Positions 12,401-19,572 of a stretch of DNA of 64,000 nt are shown one piece after another. Source of the stretch: Candidatus Accumulibacter aalborgensis (lineage in GTDB: Bacteria; Pseudomonadota; Gammaproteobacteria; Burkholderiales; Rhodocyclaceae); assembly GCF_900089955.1 (NCBI RefSeq), contig NZ_FLQX01000125.1, positions 1-64,000 of the forward strand. Direction: 5' to 3'. The position numbers and the translations under genes are program-made. The notes below the pieces were generated by a model that was given only the letters and a program-made list of their open reading frames with translations, did no database searches and had not been told where the DNA came from. Numbering within the stretch: position 1 is the stretch's first letter; each line of letters begins with the position of its first letter.

Positions 12401-14615
12401 GGATCGTGAAATCCTGCGTCGCTGGCAGCCCACCCTGGTCGGTTACCCGCACCGACACCGCCTGCGAAGCCACCTGTGCTTCGCTCGGCGTCCAAGTTAT
12501 GAGGCCGCTGGCCGCATCGATGCTCATCCCGCTCGGAGCGGTGACGAGCGACCAGGTCAGCACGTCGCCGACATCGGGATCGCTGGCGACGACCGGGTAG
12601 CTGTAGGGCTGCCCGATGGTAGCGGTAGTCAGCGCCGTGCTGGTGATCACCGGCGGATGGTTGGCCGCCAACGCCTCCACCACGACCAGTGCCGGAACGC
12701 TGTCGATCTTGCCGTCGCGAACGATCAGTTGAATCGTATAGACGCCCGGTACGTCCGGCACAAACGAAGTCTGTGCGGCGGTCGGGCTGACGATGCTGGC
12801 GTTGCTGCCGCCGGGGCGCAAGGCGATGCTCCACGACCAGGTCAGCGGATCGCCGTCAGGATCCGACGAGGCCGTTCCCCTGAGCACCACGCTGCTGCCC
12901 ACCGTGGTTTTCGTCGGAATCGCTTCGGCGACCGCCACCGGCTTGCGATTCGCCGCGCTGACGCTGATCACGACGGTGACCGGCAGACTGCTGAGTTGAC
13001 CGTCGCTGACGATGAGCTGGGCGATGTAGGTGCCGGGCAGATCGGGAACGAAGCCCGGATTGACGAGGTCGGCGCCGGTCATGACCGCGTGGCTGCCGGG
13101 CGGCAGCGTGGTCAGCGACCAGGCGAAAGTCAGCGCGTCGCCGTCGGCATCGCGCGAGGCGCTGCCGTCGAGCGAGACGGGGACACCCGCAGCGACACTC
13201 TGCGGCGTGCCGGCATCGGCCACCGGCCGCGAGTTGGCGGTCGAGATGGTGACCGTGTCGGGCGCACTGGCGAGCTGGCCGTCACTGACGATCAGTTGGG
13301 CAATGTAGTTGCCGGGCCGGTCGGCGGTGAAGGCGGGATTGAACGTGTTGCTGCCGGTGAGGCTGGCGCTGCTGCCGGGCGGTTTGCCGATCAGCGACCA
13401 GGTCAGGGTGAGGACAGCGCCTTCAGGGTCGCGCGAGGCGCTGCCGTCGAGGGTGACCAGGCTGCCGAGTGGAACGGTCTGATCGGGGCCGGCGTCGGCC
13501 ATCGGTGCCGCGTTGGCAGTGGTCAACGTGACACTGGCCGGAGCGCTGTCTGCCGTGCCGTCGTTGACCATCAACTGCGCGACGTAGGTGCCAGGCAGAT
13601 CGGCGGTGAAGCCGGGGTGGACGCTGTTGGCGTTGCTGAGCACGGCTGCGCTGCCGGACGGGCGGGCGAGCAGCGACCAGCGGAAGGTCAAGGGGTCGCC
13701 GTCGACGTCGCTGGAGCGGCTGCCGTCGAGGGTGATCACGGCGCCGAGCGGGATAGACTGGTTGGGTCCGGGGTTGGCGACCGGCGGCGAGTTCTCGGTG
13801 GTCACGGCGACCGTGGCCGGCAGGCTGACGAGTTTGCCGTCGCTGACGGTCAGCGCGATCAGGTAGCTGCCGGGCTGGTCGATCAGCAGCGTCGGATTGA
13901 CGCTGTCCGGGTTGCCAAGCGTCGCGCCACTGCCGGGCGGGACGCTGGCGAGGCGCCAGGTGTAGGTCAGCGGGTCGCCGTCGACGTCGGTCGAACGGCC
14001 GCCGTTGAGCATGACCAGCGTGCCGACGCGAACGCTCTGGTCGGGGCCGGCGTTGGCGATCGGGCGGCTGTTCTCGGTGCTGATGACGACCGTGTCGGGA
14101 ACGCTGCTGAGTTTACCGTCGCTGACGATGAGCTGGATCAGGTACTGCCCTGGTCGGTCGGCGGTGAAACGCGGCGCGACGGTGGCGGCTTCGATCAGGC
14201 TGGCGAGGCTGCCGAGCGGACGGTTGTTGAACGTCCAAGTGTAGCGCAGTGCGTCGCCGTCCGGGTCGGACGAGGCGGCGCCGCTGAGCACGACGAGGTC
14301 GCCGACCTTGACGCTCTGGTCGGGGCCGGCGTTGGCGAAGGGGGCCTGGTTGACCGTGCTGCACTTGGCGCGCGTACAGCGCAACGCGCACAGACGGCCG
14401 TCGATCGAGTTGATGACGCCGTTGCCGTCGGCGTCGCGCGGGTCGTTCGCGCCGCTGACTTTGGCGCGGGCGAGGATCGCTTTCTGGATGAGGTTGAGGT
14501 CGTCGAGGTCGATGTCGCCGTCGTTATCGACGTCGCACGGCATCGCCCACACCTGGCCGGCGAGAACCAGCCAGCACAGGATCAGCCACACCCAATGTTT
14601 CGCGCTTCGAAACAT
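468..14615 (-). CDS. giant secreted RHS/YD-repeat multidomain protein
   Basis: 4715 residues. The start ATG is preceded by a GGGGAAGGGG ribosome site. A signal peptide (about 1-24, cleavage after VWA) is followed by a dockerin-like pair of Asp-rich loops (27-80) and six PKD-type Ig repeats (about 93-650). After these come six putative-Ig (He_PIG) repeats, Kelch-type repeats (about 750-1100), PASTA repeats, two LamG-like domains (about 1590-1830 and 2650-2865), a YncE-type 40-residue-repeat propeller (about 1990-2340) and a Big_2-like domain (about 3130-3215). YD repeats occupy about 3510-4360, and the RHS core (RARYYDP...) ends with DPSG near 4527. The last 189 residues are unrelated to the repeats and sit where polymorphic toxins carry their effector; I do not recognise them. 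RHS proteins are large exported adhesins or toxins. No immunity gene is visible, and the stop abuts a possible intron. Confidence 0.9.
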   Translation of the reverse strand: MFRSAKHWVWLILCWLVLAGQVWAMPCDVDNDGDIDLDDLNLIQKAILARAKVSGANDPRDADGNGVINSIDGRLCALRCTRAKCSTVNQAPFANAGPDQSVKVGDLVVLSGAASSDPDGDALRYTWTFNNRPLGSLASLIEAATVAPRFTADRPGQYLIQLIVSDGKLSSVPDTVVISTENSRPIANAGPDQSVRVGTLVMLNGGRSTDVDGDPLTYTWRLASVPPGSGATLGNPDSVNPTLLIDQPGSYLIALTVSDGKLVSLPATVAVTTENSPPVANPGPNQSIPLGAVITLDGSRSSDVDGDPLTFRWSLLARPSGSAAVLSNANSVHPGFTADLPGTYVAQLMVNDGTADSAPASVTLTTANAAPMADAGPDQTVPLGSLVTLDGSASRDPEGAVLTLTWSLIGKPPGSSASLTGSNTFNPAFTADRPGNYIAQLIVSDGQLASAPDTVTISTANSRPVADAGTPQSVAAGVPVSLDGSASRDADGDALTFAWSLTTLPPGSHAVMTGADLVNPGFVPDLPGTYIAQLIVSDGQLSSLPVTVVISVSAANRKPVAVAEAIPTKTTVGSSVVLRGTASSDPDGDPLTWSWSIALRPGGSNASIVSPTAAQTSFVPDVPGVYTIQLIVRDGKIDSVPALVVVEALAANHPPVITSTALTTATIGQPYSYPVVASDPDVGDVLTWSLVTAPSGMSIDAASGLITWTPSEAQVASQAVSVRVTDQGGLPATQDFTILVAQPNHPPLITFAGFAPQWTQLVPTGTAPVPRYAGSLYTYDEVTDRLIIFGGQDAITVQLNEVWVLSHASGLTGTPAWTKLEPTGSAPSPRPHFASAYDATANRLIVYGGCTGFCSPLSDAWVLTHANGLGGQPEWLPLPASNALAYGVGGYDPISNRLVVFGGSTAGKGSDTTDVKVLLDANGIGDPRWLTLSPEGARPPVRGHSQPGVYDPLSNVLIVFGGQSTASSSYNYNDVWVLSNANGLGGVPIWTQLSPAGLAPIPRAHHTMAYDPNSNRLIVFGGYDGVQDSRLNDTWVLTQANGQGGTSEWIKLTSGATPAVASSPTAGYMKSSNRLIVALGISTAEAVLNDVWVLANASGNCTAGQPCTFKVTASDPDIGDTLRHSLDAAPPGMAIDAASGAIAWTPAIAQIGNHAVTVRVTDRGGLFTTQTLTATVAAVAVPNVVGLAPEWAESFITAADLSVGTKTSQGGAVTLNFDSLPSRQGWNFDGHTGGTEAMFSVADGVLKQNTSGGGDVFAMYELKAVDPRLPFQLATRIRVLEGPFVGVGLYAETDNEIFSFHLNPHEVLINGTSWTTVSTQDNTVFHDYLLERQGSDRYSLLVDGTTRLQDRSPISSPGTPHARLLLLGDPTITGGNARAEYALYKFTQPRVVGQNPPAGTLVPNKTAVDLTIVDGPATETVPNVIGLSQAVAEAAIVTANLKLGGVTSAPHPTIPAGQVSDQSPLPNIHVPKDTPVAIVMSTGPPAPVNVAPVITSTPLTAATVSQPYAYQVTASDANVGDVLTFSLPTAPAGMTINATTGLIAWTPTLAQLGSHSVTVRVTDAAGLFAEQSFTIAARVTNGGPVAVAGLLNAPGLPACVAPPAGLVSWYPGDGNSADIVGPNSPNSTIGNPQFVAGKVGQGIKFDGSTALIAPDDPSVNFGKNDSFTIDAWVRVDGQGGDNAANSVVDKLGPRVDGTRGGYVLDVLNPPFNPTGTWSFHFGLLQDHAANIGQDVFAKPVAYGEFHFVAVTVDRSGQTVSMYMDGVLQQQLSVEHVGDLLTTSRLFIGHQNLDWPGFNPMRPLKGVLDEAEIFNRALSQAEIQSLYLAGSAGKCKLRVGDTVRLDGTRSSDPDADALAYRWTLLARPADSTAALDNANAAQPTFVADRQGSYRLQLVVNDGVTDSAPSEISIAVMEGNRPPIALDDNYPVKLGQTLAVPAPGVMANDYDPDGNPLAAAKLSDPANGSLVFNSDGSFNYTPNPGVFGPGASAHALIGTTFMPGQPKSIDINPQTNRIYVTNLFAGTLAVIDGATGKVIALPTTNHSHIEEVAANLVTNRLYVTGTAINNYTSSSVQSNEVTVIDGATSTRIAAIPVGNQPGHLAVNAATNRIYVANVAGGSVSVIDGTSNAVLATVPVGREPRQVRVDARTNRIYALSTLDSNVTVIDGASNAVVATVPVGAGARFMAVDAEFERLHVVNGTDNTLTVIDTTLNAAIDTVTVGSGPTAIALHPTIDRLYVANGTGNSVSVLDRHSRANLGTLPVGTSPQSITVNPFSNRVYVANAGDNTVSVIDPATTTVSATVGVGRNPQMLAVNPLSDRLYTADADSHSVSVVHVGDRFAYKVNDGTTDSNAATVTVVIEPTSIPPVAASDRYTAQAGVLLTVPVPGVLGNDGDVAGKALSAVLIAGPAGGTLALNANGSFTYLPRNDFVGIDTFTYRASNGAEQSNVATVRVDVTGNRAPVITSTAVTSAMATQPYAYTVTATDPNPSDTLTFLLPTAPAGMSINATTGLITWTPTLAQVGIHPVTIRVTDQGGLFAEQGFTITVTAPGPGNQPPVITSTAPTAATAGTPYTYAVTATDPNPSDTLTYSLTTAPAGMTIAATTGLIQWTPTAEQAGDHPVEVKVQDSGGLFATQPFTLTVSATAVCVPPPAGLVSWWPGDGNTLDRAAANDGLAENGATFAAGLVGQAFRFDGVDDVIRVASSRTVSFGGAFTVEFWFNPTTAIGTSTPNQVLLAKGRYLEGSFNAPVAIQVLGGDGRLLVRMPPTPALVSTTTTWPAGTWQHVALSWDGARYRLYVNGIEEAGLDNAFSIIDSSDPITLGNADGFAAAGFAGLLDEPTLYNRALTPAEIATLHAARDLGKCTAGYSRADAGADQAVEVGATVTLDGSASRAFDGAPLTYQWTLTTRPADSAALLANPTTVSPTFIADKAGSYALELIVSNAGRASAPDSVSITAARVNHAPTISSTPITAATAGSAYTYPVAASDPDAGDTLTFSLPVAPAGMSINSASGLIQWTPTTGQIGSHNVTLRVQDPGGLFAPQSFVIVVVAAPVPVSVPNVVGQEQSSAQSAITAAALTVGTVTLAASETVPAGRVISQNPTAGTVVNSGSAVALVVSSGPAGPALASIRVTPIKLLILTGQSQAFVATGILANGSSLPLTSGLTWASSNPAVASIDSAGVVSALAEGSTTISVSQSGVTGSTTLNVAQAVADGTLPVAQITSPADGASVAAAVAIVGTASDANFLKYVIEIAPFETGVFSTLAVGTAPVSNGTLATLDPTTLVNDIYVVRLTVVDRADNRTQTEITLQLTRDKKVGNFTLAFQDVNVPMAGIPISVVRSYDSRDKTKGDFGIGWRLDVQSLRLRVVGVHGQGWEQVRTGDTLNRLYTLVPRGVHKVAITLPDGKVEEFDLALSPTSQRFVPIEVTDAVYAPRPLTRGSLRALGETRLVTFGATGPLDLLTESGLEVFNPEEFEYTTPEGQVIVLSRSAGVKQIRDRSGNTVSFAPGGITHSAGKSIVFNRDAQNRITTVTDPQGNVQSYAYDINGDLASHTDGEGRRTSFLYNYDHGLIEIQDPRGIHPIRNDYDEAGRLIRTTDAYGKAITYTHDLGANREVITDRLGNATVHVYDDLGNVTQTADALGGVTNRSYDARGNTLSEQDPLGRTRTYTYDGQDNRLTETDALGKTTAYSYNGNRQVLTVTDALGRTTSNAYDGAGNLTSTTDPAGQVTSYTYDARGLQLTRSDPLGNLMRYAYDAAGNLISETDALGRVTNYTYDANGNRLTQTTSRTTASGLETLVTTFAYDKANHLTQTTHPDGSLTRVAYNAIGKQSITTDALGRETKFDYDDMGRLTRTTYPDASSESSVYDAEGRRTGSTDRAGRTTTSTYDALGRLTATTYPDSTGSSTAYDAAGQVLTSTDARGNATSYVYDGAGRRAQVIDALGQATTFSYDDLGNQTRVTDANGNAVAFTYDANNRRTRTTYADSTFDQVSYDALGRQTAKTDQAGKTIQFAYDALGRLIRVTDALGQVTSYSYDEQGNQLTQTDGEGRSTSFAYDTMGRRTKRTLPLGQTEQMSYDADGNLRTKTDFNGRTTSYTYDSVNRLLRKTPDASLGQPPVVFSYTPSGQRASMQDASGSTTYSYDNRDRLLSKTTPQGALSYSYDAAGNLTSIHSNHAGGAAMDYSYDQRNRLASVTDAEGRVTTYGYDAVGNLAGFLYPNGVQTTYTYNPLNRLTNVTGARGATTIAGYTYTLGPAGNRTAVTEANGRRVDYTYDDLYRLKSETISADPAGPNGAIGYTYDKVGNRLTRISTVAGITDQSFEYDFNDRLGGEGYDDNGNTLTSGSKTFGYDFENHLTSADGGVSFVYNGDGIRVAKSAGGVTTGFLVDDRNPTGYAQVLEEVVGGALERSYTYGLKLVSQKQASGVSFYGYDGHGSVRYLTDASGAVTDTYSYEAFGNVVLNVGTTSNGYYYRAEALDANASAYYLRARYYDPATSRFRTTDPAEGDSSDPASFHRYQYATNDPQSNLDPSGTTTLADLSVRDVGLPFVALAGWQAPRGLSEILSKTRTATECRNCPTSSGPHPKLESRAPIGGPPNITIVLSVGGPETGGGTDPECHVNLTAQSEPDNGGYLNTNYHVAFPFGSYYKATPQGKQGTSEEIFFGSSAITVTETISWLVVDQFVRKTYRPKSQDKARLRLQQVLSIAALPRINALKDYW

Positions 14616-15155
14616 CGACCCCTTCCCCTCGGCGAGCGTTGGAGGCTCTCAAAAGCGCCTCAACTCAAGGCCAGGTCCCTCGTCTGGCGTTCAGTATTCT
14701 TGCTCGGCAGTCTGTGCTGCCTGCTGCGCCCGCAGGAGGTGGGCGGCTTGCCTTGCTGATCTGCTGGACCGTCTGGTAGACGATGCTGGCGGCAGGCGCC
14801 GAGAGCGGTTCGCGCGACGGGTCAGGTACTGTCTGGAACTCTTTGGCCGCGTTACCCTAGTGGATTTGATCGCCCATGTCAACACCACAGATTGGAAACC
14901 TCGCTCAAGACGGGCAGCAAAGACACTGTTACGAGTCGCCTTCTCCCACCCGGAGGTACTACGCGAGTTCCAGCCCTGAAGCCCACACGTCGCGGTGAGT
15001 TCCTTCCGCTCACGTTGGTGGCGGGCGTACGCCTCCTAAGGAATGTTGGAGTGTTGGACCCGACACTGTCTGCAGTCTCTGTCTGCTGTCTTGGGCTGCA
15101 ATGTGGCTTGTGAACTTCGAGGATCAAACTGCGCATGACCGCGATCCCCGTGCGC
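14616..15155. other. 540-bp intergenic region, no gene supported
   Basis: Between the RHS gene start and the end of the vapC toxin. Open frames here lack ribosome sites and recognisable motifs. The RHS promoter should lie in the part next to 14616, but I see no clear -35/-10 pair. Confidence 0.5.
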
Positions 15156-15563
15156 CTACGCCACCCAGTTCTCGAGCGCCAGGCCGTCGATGCGCTGGAA
15201 CTCATCCCAATTGTGGGTGACGAGTGTCGCCCGTTCCGCGAGAGCGTGGCTCGCGATCCACAAGTCGTTACCACCGATCGGCCTGCCCAGCGCCTTCAGC
15301 CGCGCGGCGTGAACGGCGTAGTGCCGGCATAACTCTGGACCGGAGGGGTATGCCACCGGAACCTGCCGGACCAGGCCGTCGAGTCGTCCGAGGACAGCGC
15401 CCTTTCTCGTGCTGGCTTCGGCACCCTTCAACAGCTCGGCGTATGTGACGAACGACATGCATAACTCGTCTTCATCGCGCAACCGATTGATGCGCTCGAC
15501 GACGGATGGCGGCTTGTTCTTGACGAAGTAGATCAGCGTATTGGTGTCGAGCATGTACTTCAC
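15156..15563 (-). CDS. vapC: VapC-type PIN-domain toxin
   Basis: 135-residue PIN ribonuclease, the toxin of a type II toxin-antitoxin pair that cleaves specific RNAs. The N-terminus has MLDTN (first catalytic Asp), the middle has the conserved Glu of TYAELLKGAE, and the C-terminal half has GGNDLWIASHAL and LVTHNWDEF with the remaining acidic residues. I choose the GTG at 15563, which overlaps the TGA of the antitoxin gene by 4 bases (GTGA) and gives the family-typical N-terminus MKYMLDTN. A longer reading from 15626 would run into the antitoxin gene. The pair looks intact. Confidence 0.88.
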   Translation of the reverse strand: MKYMLDTNTLIYFVKNKPPSVVERINRLRDEDELCMSFVTYAELLKGAEASTRKGAVLGRLDGLVRQVPVAYPSGPELCRHYAVHAARLKALGRPIGGNDLWIASHALAERATLVTHNWDEFQRIDGLALENWVA

Positions 15564-15826
15564 AGCGGGTCGCGCTCCTGCGCTGGAGCTTGCTCGCTGC
15601 GGTCCGCGACGAGCTGCGACAACCATTCGGCCGATACCTCGTCGTCGAAAGCCTGCAAGGCCTGGAGCAAGGCAAGGCCACGATCCGCCGGCAGCGGCCT
15701 GATCAACAGATCACCTTGCGCCGTGCGCTCGATCTGCACCCGACTGGCGTGTAGCCGAAACTCCTGTGGGATGCGAACAGCCTGGCTGTTGCCGTTCATG
15801 AAGACGCGAGTGGTAACGGGTGCCAT
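15560..15826 (-). CDS. vapB: VapB-type AbrB/MazE-fold antitoxin
   Basis: 88 residues. The N-terminal swapped-hairpin DNA-binding fold is recognisable from TTRVFMNGNSQAVRIPQEFRL (about residues 5-25), the usual VapB/MazE signature. The C-terminal tail, rich in Glu, Gln and Leu, should bind and neutralise the toxin. Its stop overlaps the toxin start, so the two are translationally coupled. Such antitoxins repress their own operon; a direct repeat just upstream is a candidate operator. Confidence 0.85.
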   Translation of the reverse strand: MAPVTTRVFMNGNSQAVRIPQEFRLHASRVQIERTAQGDLLIRPLPADRGLALLQALQAFDDEVSAEWLSQLVADRSEQAPAQERDPL

Positions 15827-15834
15827 GGCGGACT

Positions 15835-15857
15835 TGTGTGTATGTTGATGTGTGTAT
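15835..15857. promoter_or_regulatory. candidate vapBC operator (direct repeat)
   Basis: Two copies of TGTGTGTAT (15835-15843 and 15849-15857), spaced by 5 bases, lie 9 bases upstream of the vapB start codon. Their position fits autoregulation by the VapB/VapC complex; that role is inferred. Confidence 0.4.
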
Positions 15858-15880
15858 TTTGCGTTATGAGCAGAAGCAGG

Positions 15881-17425
15881 TCAAGCGTGCGGCTCGGCGG
15901 GCATTGACGATGGATAAGCGTCGCGCATCGTGCGCTTCATCGTCTTGCCGGCCGCGTTGCGGGGAAAGTCGGCCACGATCTGCACCGCGTGCAGGCGTTG
16001 GTAACGCGCGCCGACGCGCTCGTTGATCCAGTCGCGCAGTTCCTCGGCGTCGACCGACGCATTGGCTTGCAGGACCACCGCGGCCACCGGCGTTTCGCCC
16101 CATTTTTCGTGCGCGACGCCGAAAACGGCTACTTCACTCACCGCCGGATGACGCACGGCGACTTCTTCGATGTCGCGCGGGTAGACTTTCACGCCGCCGC
16201 TGTCGATCATGTCCTTCTTGCGGTCGACCAGGTAGAGGTAGCCCTCGCTGTCGGCATAGCCAAGGTCGCCGGTGAACAGCCAGCCGTCGCGGATCGCCTG
16301 TTCGGTCAGGTCGGGCCGGCCGTAGTAGCCGAGCATCAGCGACGGCCCACGACCGACGATCTCGCCGACTTCTCCAGGTGGAGCGTCGCTGCCGTCTTCA
16401 CGGACGATGCGCATCTGGTAGAAGCAAGGTGGCGAACCGACCGAACCCGCCTTGCGCACCGACTGCGTCTTGTCGAGAATGGTCCAGAAACCTTCGGTGA
16501 GCCCGTACAGTTCGTAAAAGCGGTTGGGCAGATGGCGATTGAGGAGGTCCTTGTGCTCCTGGTAGAGAGGCGCACCGAGCGAGAGAATCATTTCCAGCGA
16601 AGCGAGCTTGTCGGGCGAGAAGCTCGGCGATTCGAGCAGGGCGATGATCTGCGCCGGCACCATCATGGTGTGTGTGACGCGCTCGCGGCCGATGATTTCG
16701 ATCGCCTCTTCGGGATCGAACTGACGCTGCAGGATGTAGCGCGCGCCGAGGTAGAAGCAGGGCATCAGGGTGACGAAAGCGCCGTTGAAAACGATCGCGC
16801 CGGTGTGCAGGACGACCGACTCCGGGGTCATCCGCCAGGCCGAGGCAAACAGCGTGCAGTACATCGAACGAACGAAATGACTGTGCATGATCCCCTTGGG
16901 CAGGCCGGTGGTGCCGCTGGTGTACATGATGTTGAACAGTTCGTCCTGGCACACCGTGACCGGGTCGGCCTGGCCCGCGGGACAATTGTTGAGCAAGGCC
17001 GCGTAGTCGGGGTAGGCACCGATCGCGCCATCGACCATCAGCACACGGTCGGCCGACAACGCGGGCAGTTCATCGCGCACCTGATCGACCAATGCCGCCA
17101 TCGAGCGCTGGGTGATCAGACAGACGGCACCCGAGTCACGCAAGAGACTGGCCAGCCCGGAAGCCATCAGCAGCGGGCTCAGCGGCACCAGCACGGCACC
17201 GATTGAGGGCACCGCCCAGTACACCTCGAGCAGTTCGCGGCAATTGGTCAACACGGTTGCCACCCGGTCGCCCTGGCGCACGCCGAGGGAACTCAGCAGG
17301 CGGGCGCATTGGCTGACGCGCGCTTCGAACTGCCGCCAGGTGAGGCGTTCCTGCTCGAAAACGACCGCCGGATGATCCGGCCGAAACGTCGCGTGGTGCT
17401 TGATCAGCGTCGCAAGTTGCAGCAT
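15881..17425 (-). CDS. class I adenylate-forming acyl-CoA ligase
   Basis: 514 residues from the ATG at 17425, which has GGAAGGGAG seven bases upstream; an upstream ATG at 17464 lacks a site. Motifs of the acyl/aryl-CoA synthetase superfamily are complete: the phosphate loop YTSGTTGLPKG, the YGLTEG motif, the TGD motif, the hinge DRKKDMI and the catalytic Lys in NAAGKTMKR near the C-terminus. It should activate a carboxylic acid with ATP and CoA. It is divergent from a PhaC-like synthase and near a crotonase, so the substrate may be a fatty or hydroxy acid feeding PHA or beta-oxidation. Substrate specificity cannot be read from the sequence. Confidence 0.85.
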   Translation of the reverse strand: MLQLATLIKHHATFRPDHPAVVFEQERLTWRQFEARVSQCARLLSSLGVRQGDRVATVLTNCRELLEVYWAVPSIGAVLVPLSPLLMASGLASLLRDSGAVCLITQRSMAALVDQVRDELPALSADRVLMVDGAIGAYPDYAALLNNCPAGQADPVTVCQDELFNIMYTSGTTGLPKGIMHSHFVRSMYCTLFASAWRMTPESVVLHTGAIVFNGAFVTLMPCFYLGARYILQRQFDPEEAIEIIGRERVTHTMMVPAQIIALLESPSFSPDKLASLEMILSLGAPLYQEHKDLLNRHLPNRFYELYGLTEGFWTILDKTQSVRKAGSVGSPPCFYQMRIVREDGSDAPPGEVGEIVGRGPSLMLGYYGRPDLTEQAIRDGWLFTGDLGYADSEGYLYLVDRKKDMIDSGGVKVYPRDIEEVAVRHPAVSEVAVFGVAHEKWGETPVAAVVLQANASVDAEELRDWINERVGARYQRLHAVQIVADFPRNAAGKTMKRTMRDAYPSSMPAEPHA

Positions 17426-17887
17426 CTTGTTCTCCCTTCCAGAATTTCTATCGCAGCGCAACAAAGCAATAGTATATAACTCAAGTTTCCGTTGCGGGGC
17501 AAGGCGCTGGGGAAGCTCCTGCGAAAAGTCCCTTCACTGCCGCCGGATCGCTTTCTGAAGTCCGTTTAACAAACGTTAATCGTCCCTTGCGTCGGCCTGG
17601 CAAATAATCTCTTGCGAACCGCAGAGCGGGGTCAACAAATCCGACACAGAAGAGTAGAATGCATTGTGCGGTGCAGAATAGTGCTCGATCGAGAGCTTCT
17701 CTCGGGCGGTGTGCTCGCCAGGACCGGGAAAGCGAAAGGCCTGCCAGCTCCCCTGAATCGGCAGTTCTGGCCGGCAGTGTGTTCGCGATCAATCGCGTGG
17801 GATGCATTCAGGCATGGCCAAGGTAATCGTGGGTCGCCCCGGCGGGCTGACCTGTTTTGACTGACGTTAATTGTTGGAGGTTGGAAA
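17426..17887. promoter_or_regulatory. divergent intergenic region, ligase / PhaC-like synthase
   Basis: 462 bases between two divergently transcribed genes. It must hold both promoters, but I cannot assign boxes with confidence. GGAGGTTGGAAA just before 17888 is the ribosome site of the synthase. No gene is supported here. Confidence 0.45.
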
Positions 17888-19363
17888 ATGTTTGCACTGC
17901 TAAGAGAAATGCCTGATTTCACGACCAGTTGGATGCGCTATACGATGGCCATGATGCGCGCTTCGAACCGCGAAGTCACTGAGTTCAACGACAATCTGTT
18001 CATTGCCGCGCAAATCGCGATGACCGCGGCGCGCGATAATCCGATGAGCGTGATGGAAGCCTTCGAGGTCGCCGAGCATAGCGTGGGAATGGCGCGCAAG
18101 GGAATGGCCGGCGCGCAGGGCAAGATGGCCGACTACGCTTTCGACCAGATGGAAGAAGGAACGCGCGCTTTCCTGAACACGGTCCTCAAGTCCGATGGCG
18201 AGAAGCTGGGCGGCTACATGAAGCGCGAAGCCCAAATCATGGAAGCGGTTTCGAACTTCCATGAGCAGATCGAAGCCATCGGCGACGAGTTCGGCTTCCA
18301 TTTCGACACTTCCGCCTACAAGCTGGTGCACGAAACCGACTCCTTCGAGCTTTACCAGGTGCTGCCGATCAAGGAGGGCGTCAAGGTCAATGAGCATCTG
18401 AAGCCGGTCATCCTCGTCCCGCCGTACATGCTCGGGGTGCACATCCTGGCCTTCCTGCCGTACGAGAACAAGAGCTACAGCCACTCGTTCGCCAACGAGG
18501 GAATTCCGACCTACGTCCGCGTCGTCAAGGACATCATGACCAACGACAAGGTCCAGATGATGACTCCGGAAGACGACTGCGAGCAGACGCGCCAGCTCTG
18601 CGCCAAGGTCATGGAACTCAACGACGGCAAGAAAGTCACCCTGAACGGCACCTGCCAGGGCGGTTACATCTCGCTGATGAACATCCTGTCGGGCAAGCTG
18701 AAGGACGTCTGCGACGCGCTGATCACCAACGTGACGCCGGTTGACGGCACCTACAGTGAAGCCATCAGCGGCATGCCGACGATGCACCACGACTTCGTCA
18801 CCACCACTCTGCCCAGCGGCAACAAGGTTGCCAACGGCTACCTGCTGAGCCTGGGAATGCGTTTTGTCGCCATCGACCGGGAAACCCCGCTGGTCAAGGT
18901 GCTCGATCAGATTTCGCTGCAACGGGCGACCGACATGAATCCGGGCAAGACGCCGGCGGCGCTCTTCCGCTGGCTGCTCAAGGAACGTGTGCACCTGCCG
19001 CTGGCGATCGCCAACATGAGTTCGCACACCTTCCAGGACCCGATCGCCGATGACGGCACGCTGCCGGTGAAACTGTTCGACCAGCCGCTGAACATCAAGG
19101 ACCTGATCGCTCTCAACGTCCCGTGGTACCAGAACTATGCGATCAAGGATGACCTGGTCACGCCGCCGTGCGCCACCGCCGGCAACAAGTTCCTCGAAGG
19201 TTGGAACGGTCTCGAATCGGTCGCCTTCTTCGGCGGTCACGTCGCCATCCTGACCAGCCCCTACGGCAAGAAAGCACCAGTCACCGGCAACTTCACCGAC
19301 GCCAATGGCAATGCTTCGCGCGGGCCGGTCAAGTTCCAGATGGACATTTCCAAGACCGCCTGA
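17888..19363 (+). CDS. PhaC-like polyhydroxyalkanoate synthase family protein
   Basis: 491 residues, alpha/beta-hydrolase fold. The nucleophile motif is GTCQGG (Cys256), the G-x-C-x-G box of PHA synthases rather than the Ser box of lipases. Asp421/422 in KDDLVTPP and His451 in GGHVAIL follow at spacings close to the PhaC Cys-Asp-His triad. The N-terminal 150 residues are helical and unlike the hydrolase fold. PHA synthases polymerise (R)-3-hydroxyacyl-CoA into storage granules. The neighbours (CoA ligase, enoyl-CoA hydratase, PHB depolymerase) support a PHA role. The subclass is unclear: it is longer than class III and shorter than class I enzymes. Confidence 0.75.
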   Translation: MFALLREMPDFTTSWMRYTMAMMRASNREVTEFNDNLFIAAQIAMTAARDNPMSVMEAFEVAEHSVGMARKGMAGAQGKMADYAFDQMEEGTRAFLNTVLKSDGEKLGGYMKREAQIMEAVSNFHEQIEAIGDEFGFHFDTSAYKLVHETDSFELYQVLPIKEGVKVNEHLKPVILVPPYMLGVHILAFLPYENKSYSHSFANEGIPTYVRVVKDIMTNDKVQMMTPEDDCEQTRQLCAKVMELNDGKKVTLNGTCQGGYISLMNILSGKLKDVCDALITNVTPVDGTYSEAISGMPTMHHDFVTTTLPSGNKVANGYLLSLGMRFVAIDRETPLVKVLDQISLQRATDMNPGKTPAALFRWLLKERVHLPLAIANMSSHTFQDPIADDGTLPVKLFDQPLNIKDLIALNVPWYQNYAIKDDLVTPPCATAGNKFLEGWNGLESVAFFGGHVAILTSPYGKKAPVTGNFTDANGNASRGPVKFQMDISKTA

Positions 19364-19572
19364 CCACTAGCGGTCACTCGGGCACTGGCTTCGCTGTACC
19401 GTTAAGGGCCGCATCCTGGTTCATCCCGGTTGGGAGCCAGGTGACGCGCCGGCTGGACGCTTTCTGTTCAGGCCGGCGCTTCTCCTTGATGACCAGGATG
19501 CACCGGCGCAAGCGGCGCCAAATCCCGTCCAAAATTCCACATCCATCCCATCTGACTCCGGAGATTTCCTTT

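Noticed and set aside
12120-14759. Second long plus-strand frame opposite the PKD repeats
   Set aside because: An antisense shadow of the RHS gene with a repetitive Arg/Ala/Asp composition and no recognisable family.
17900-19240. Minus-strand frame covering the PhaC-like gene
   Set aside because: The plus strand carries a complete catalytic triad and ribosome site; the opposite frame is His/Val/Arg-rich shadow.
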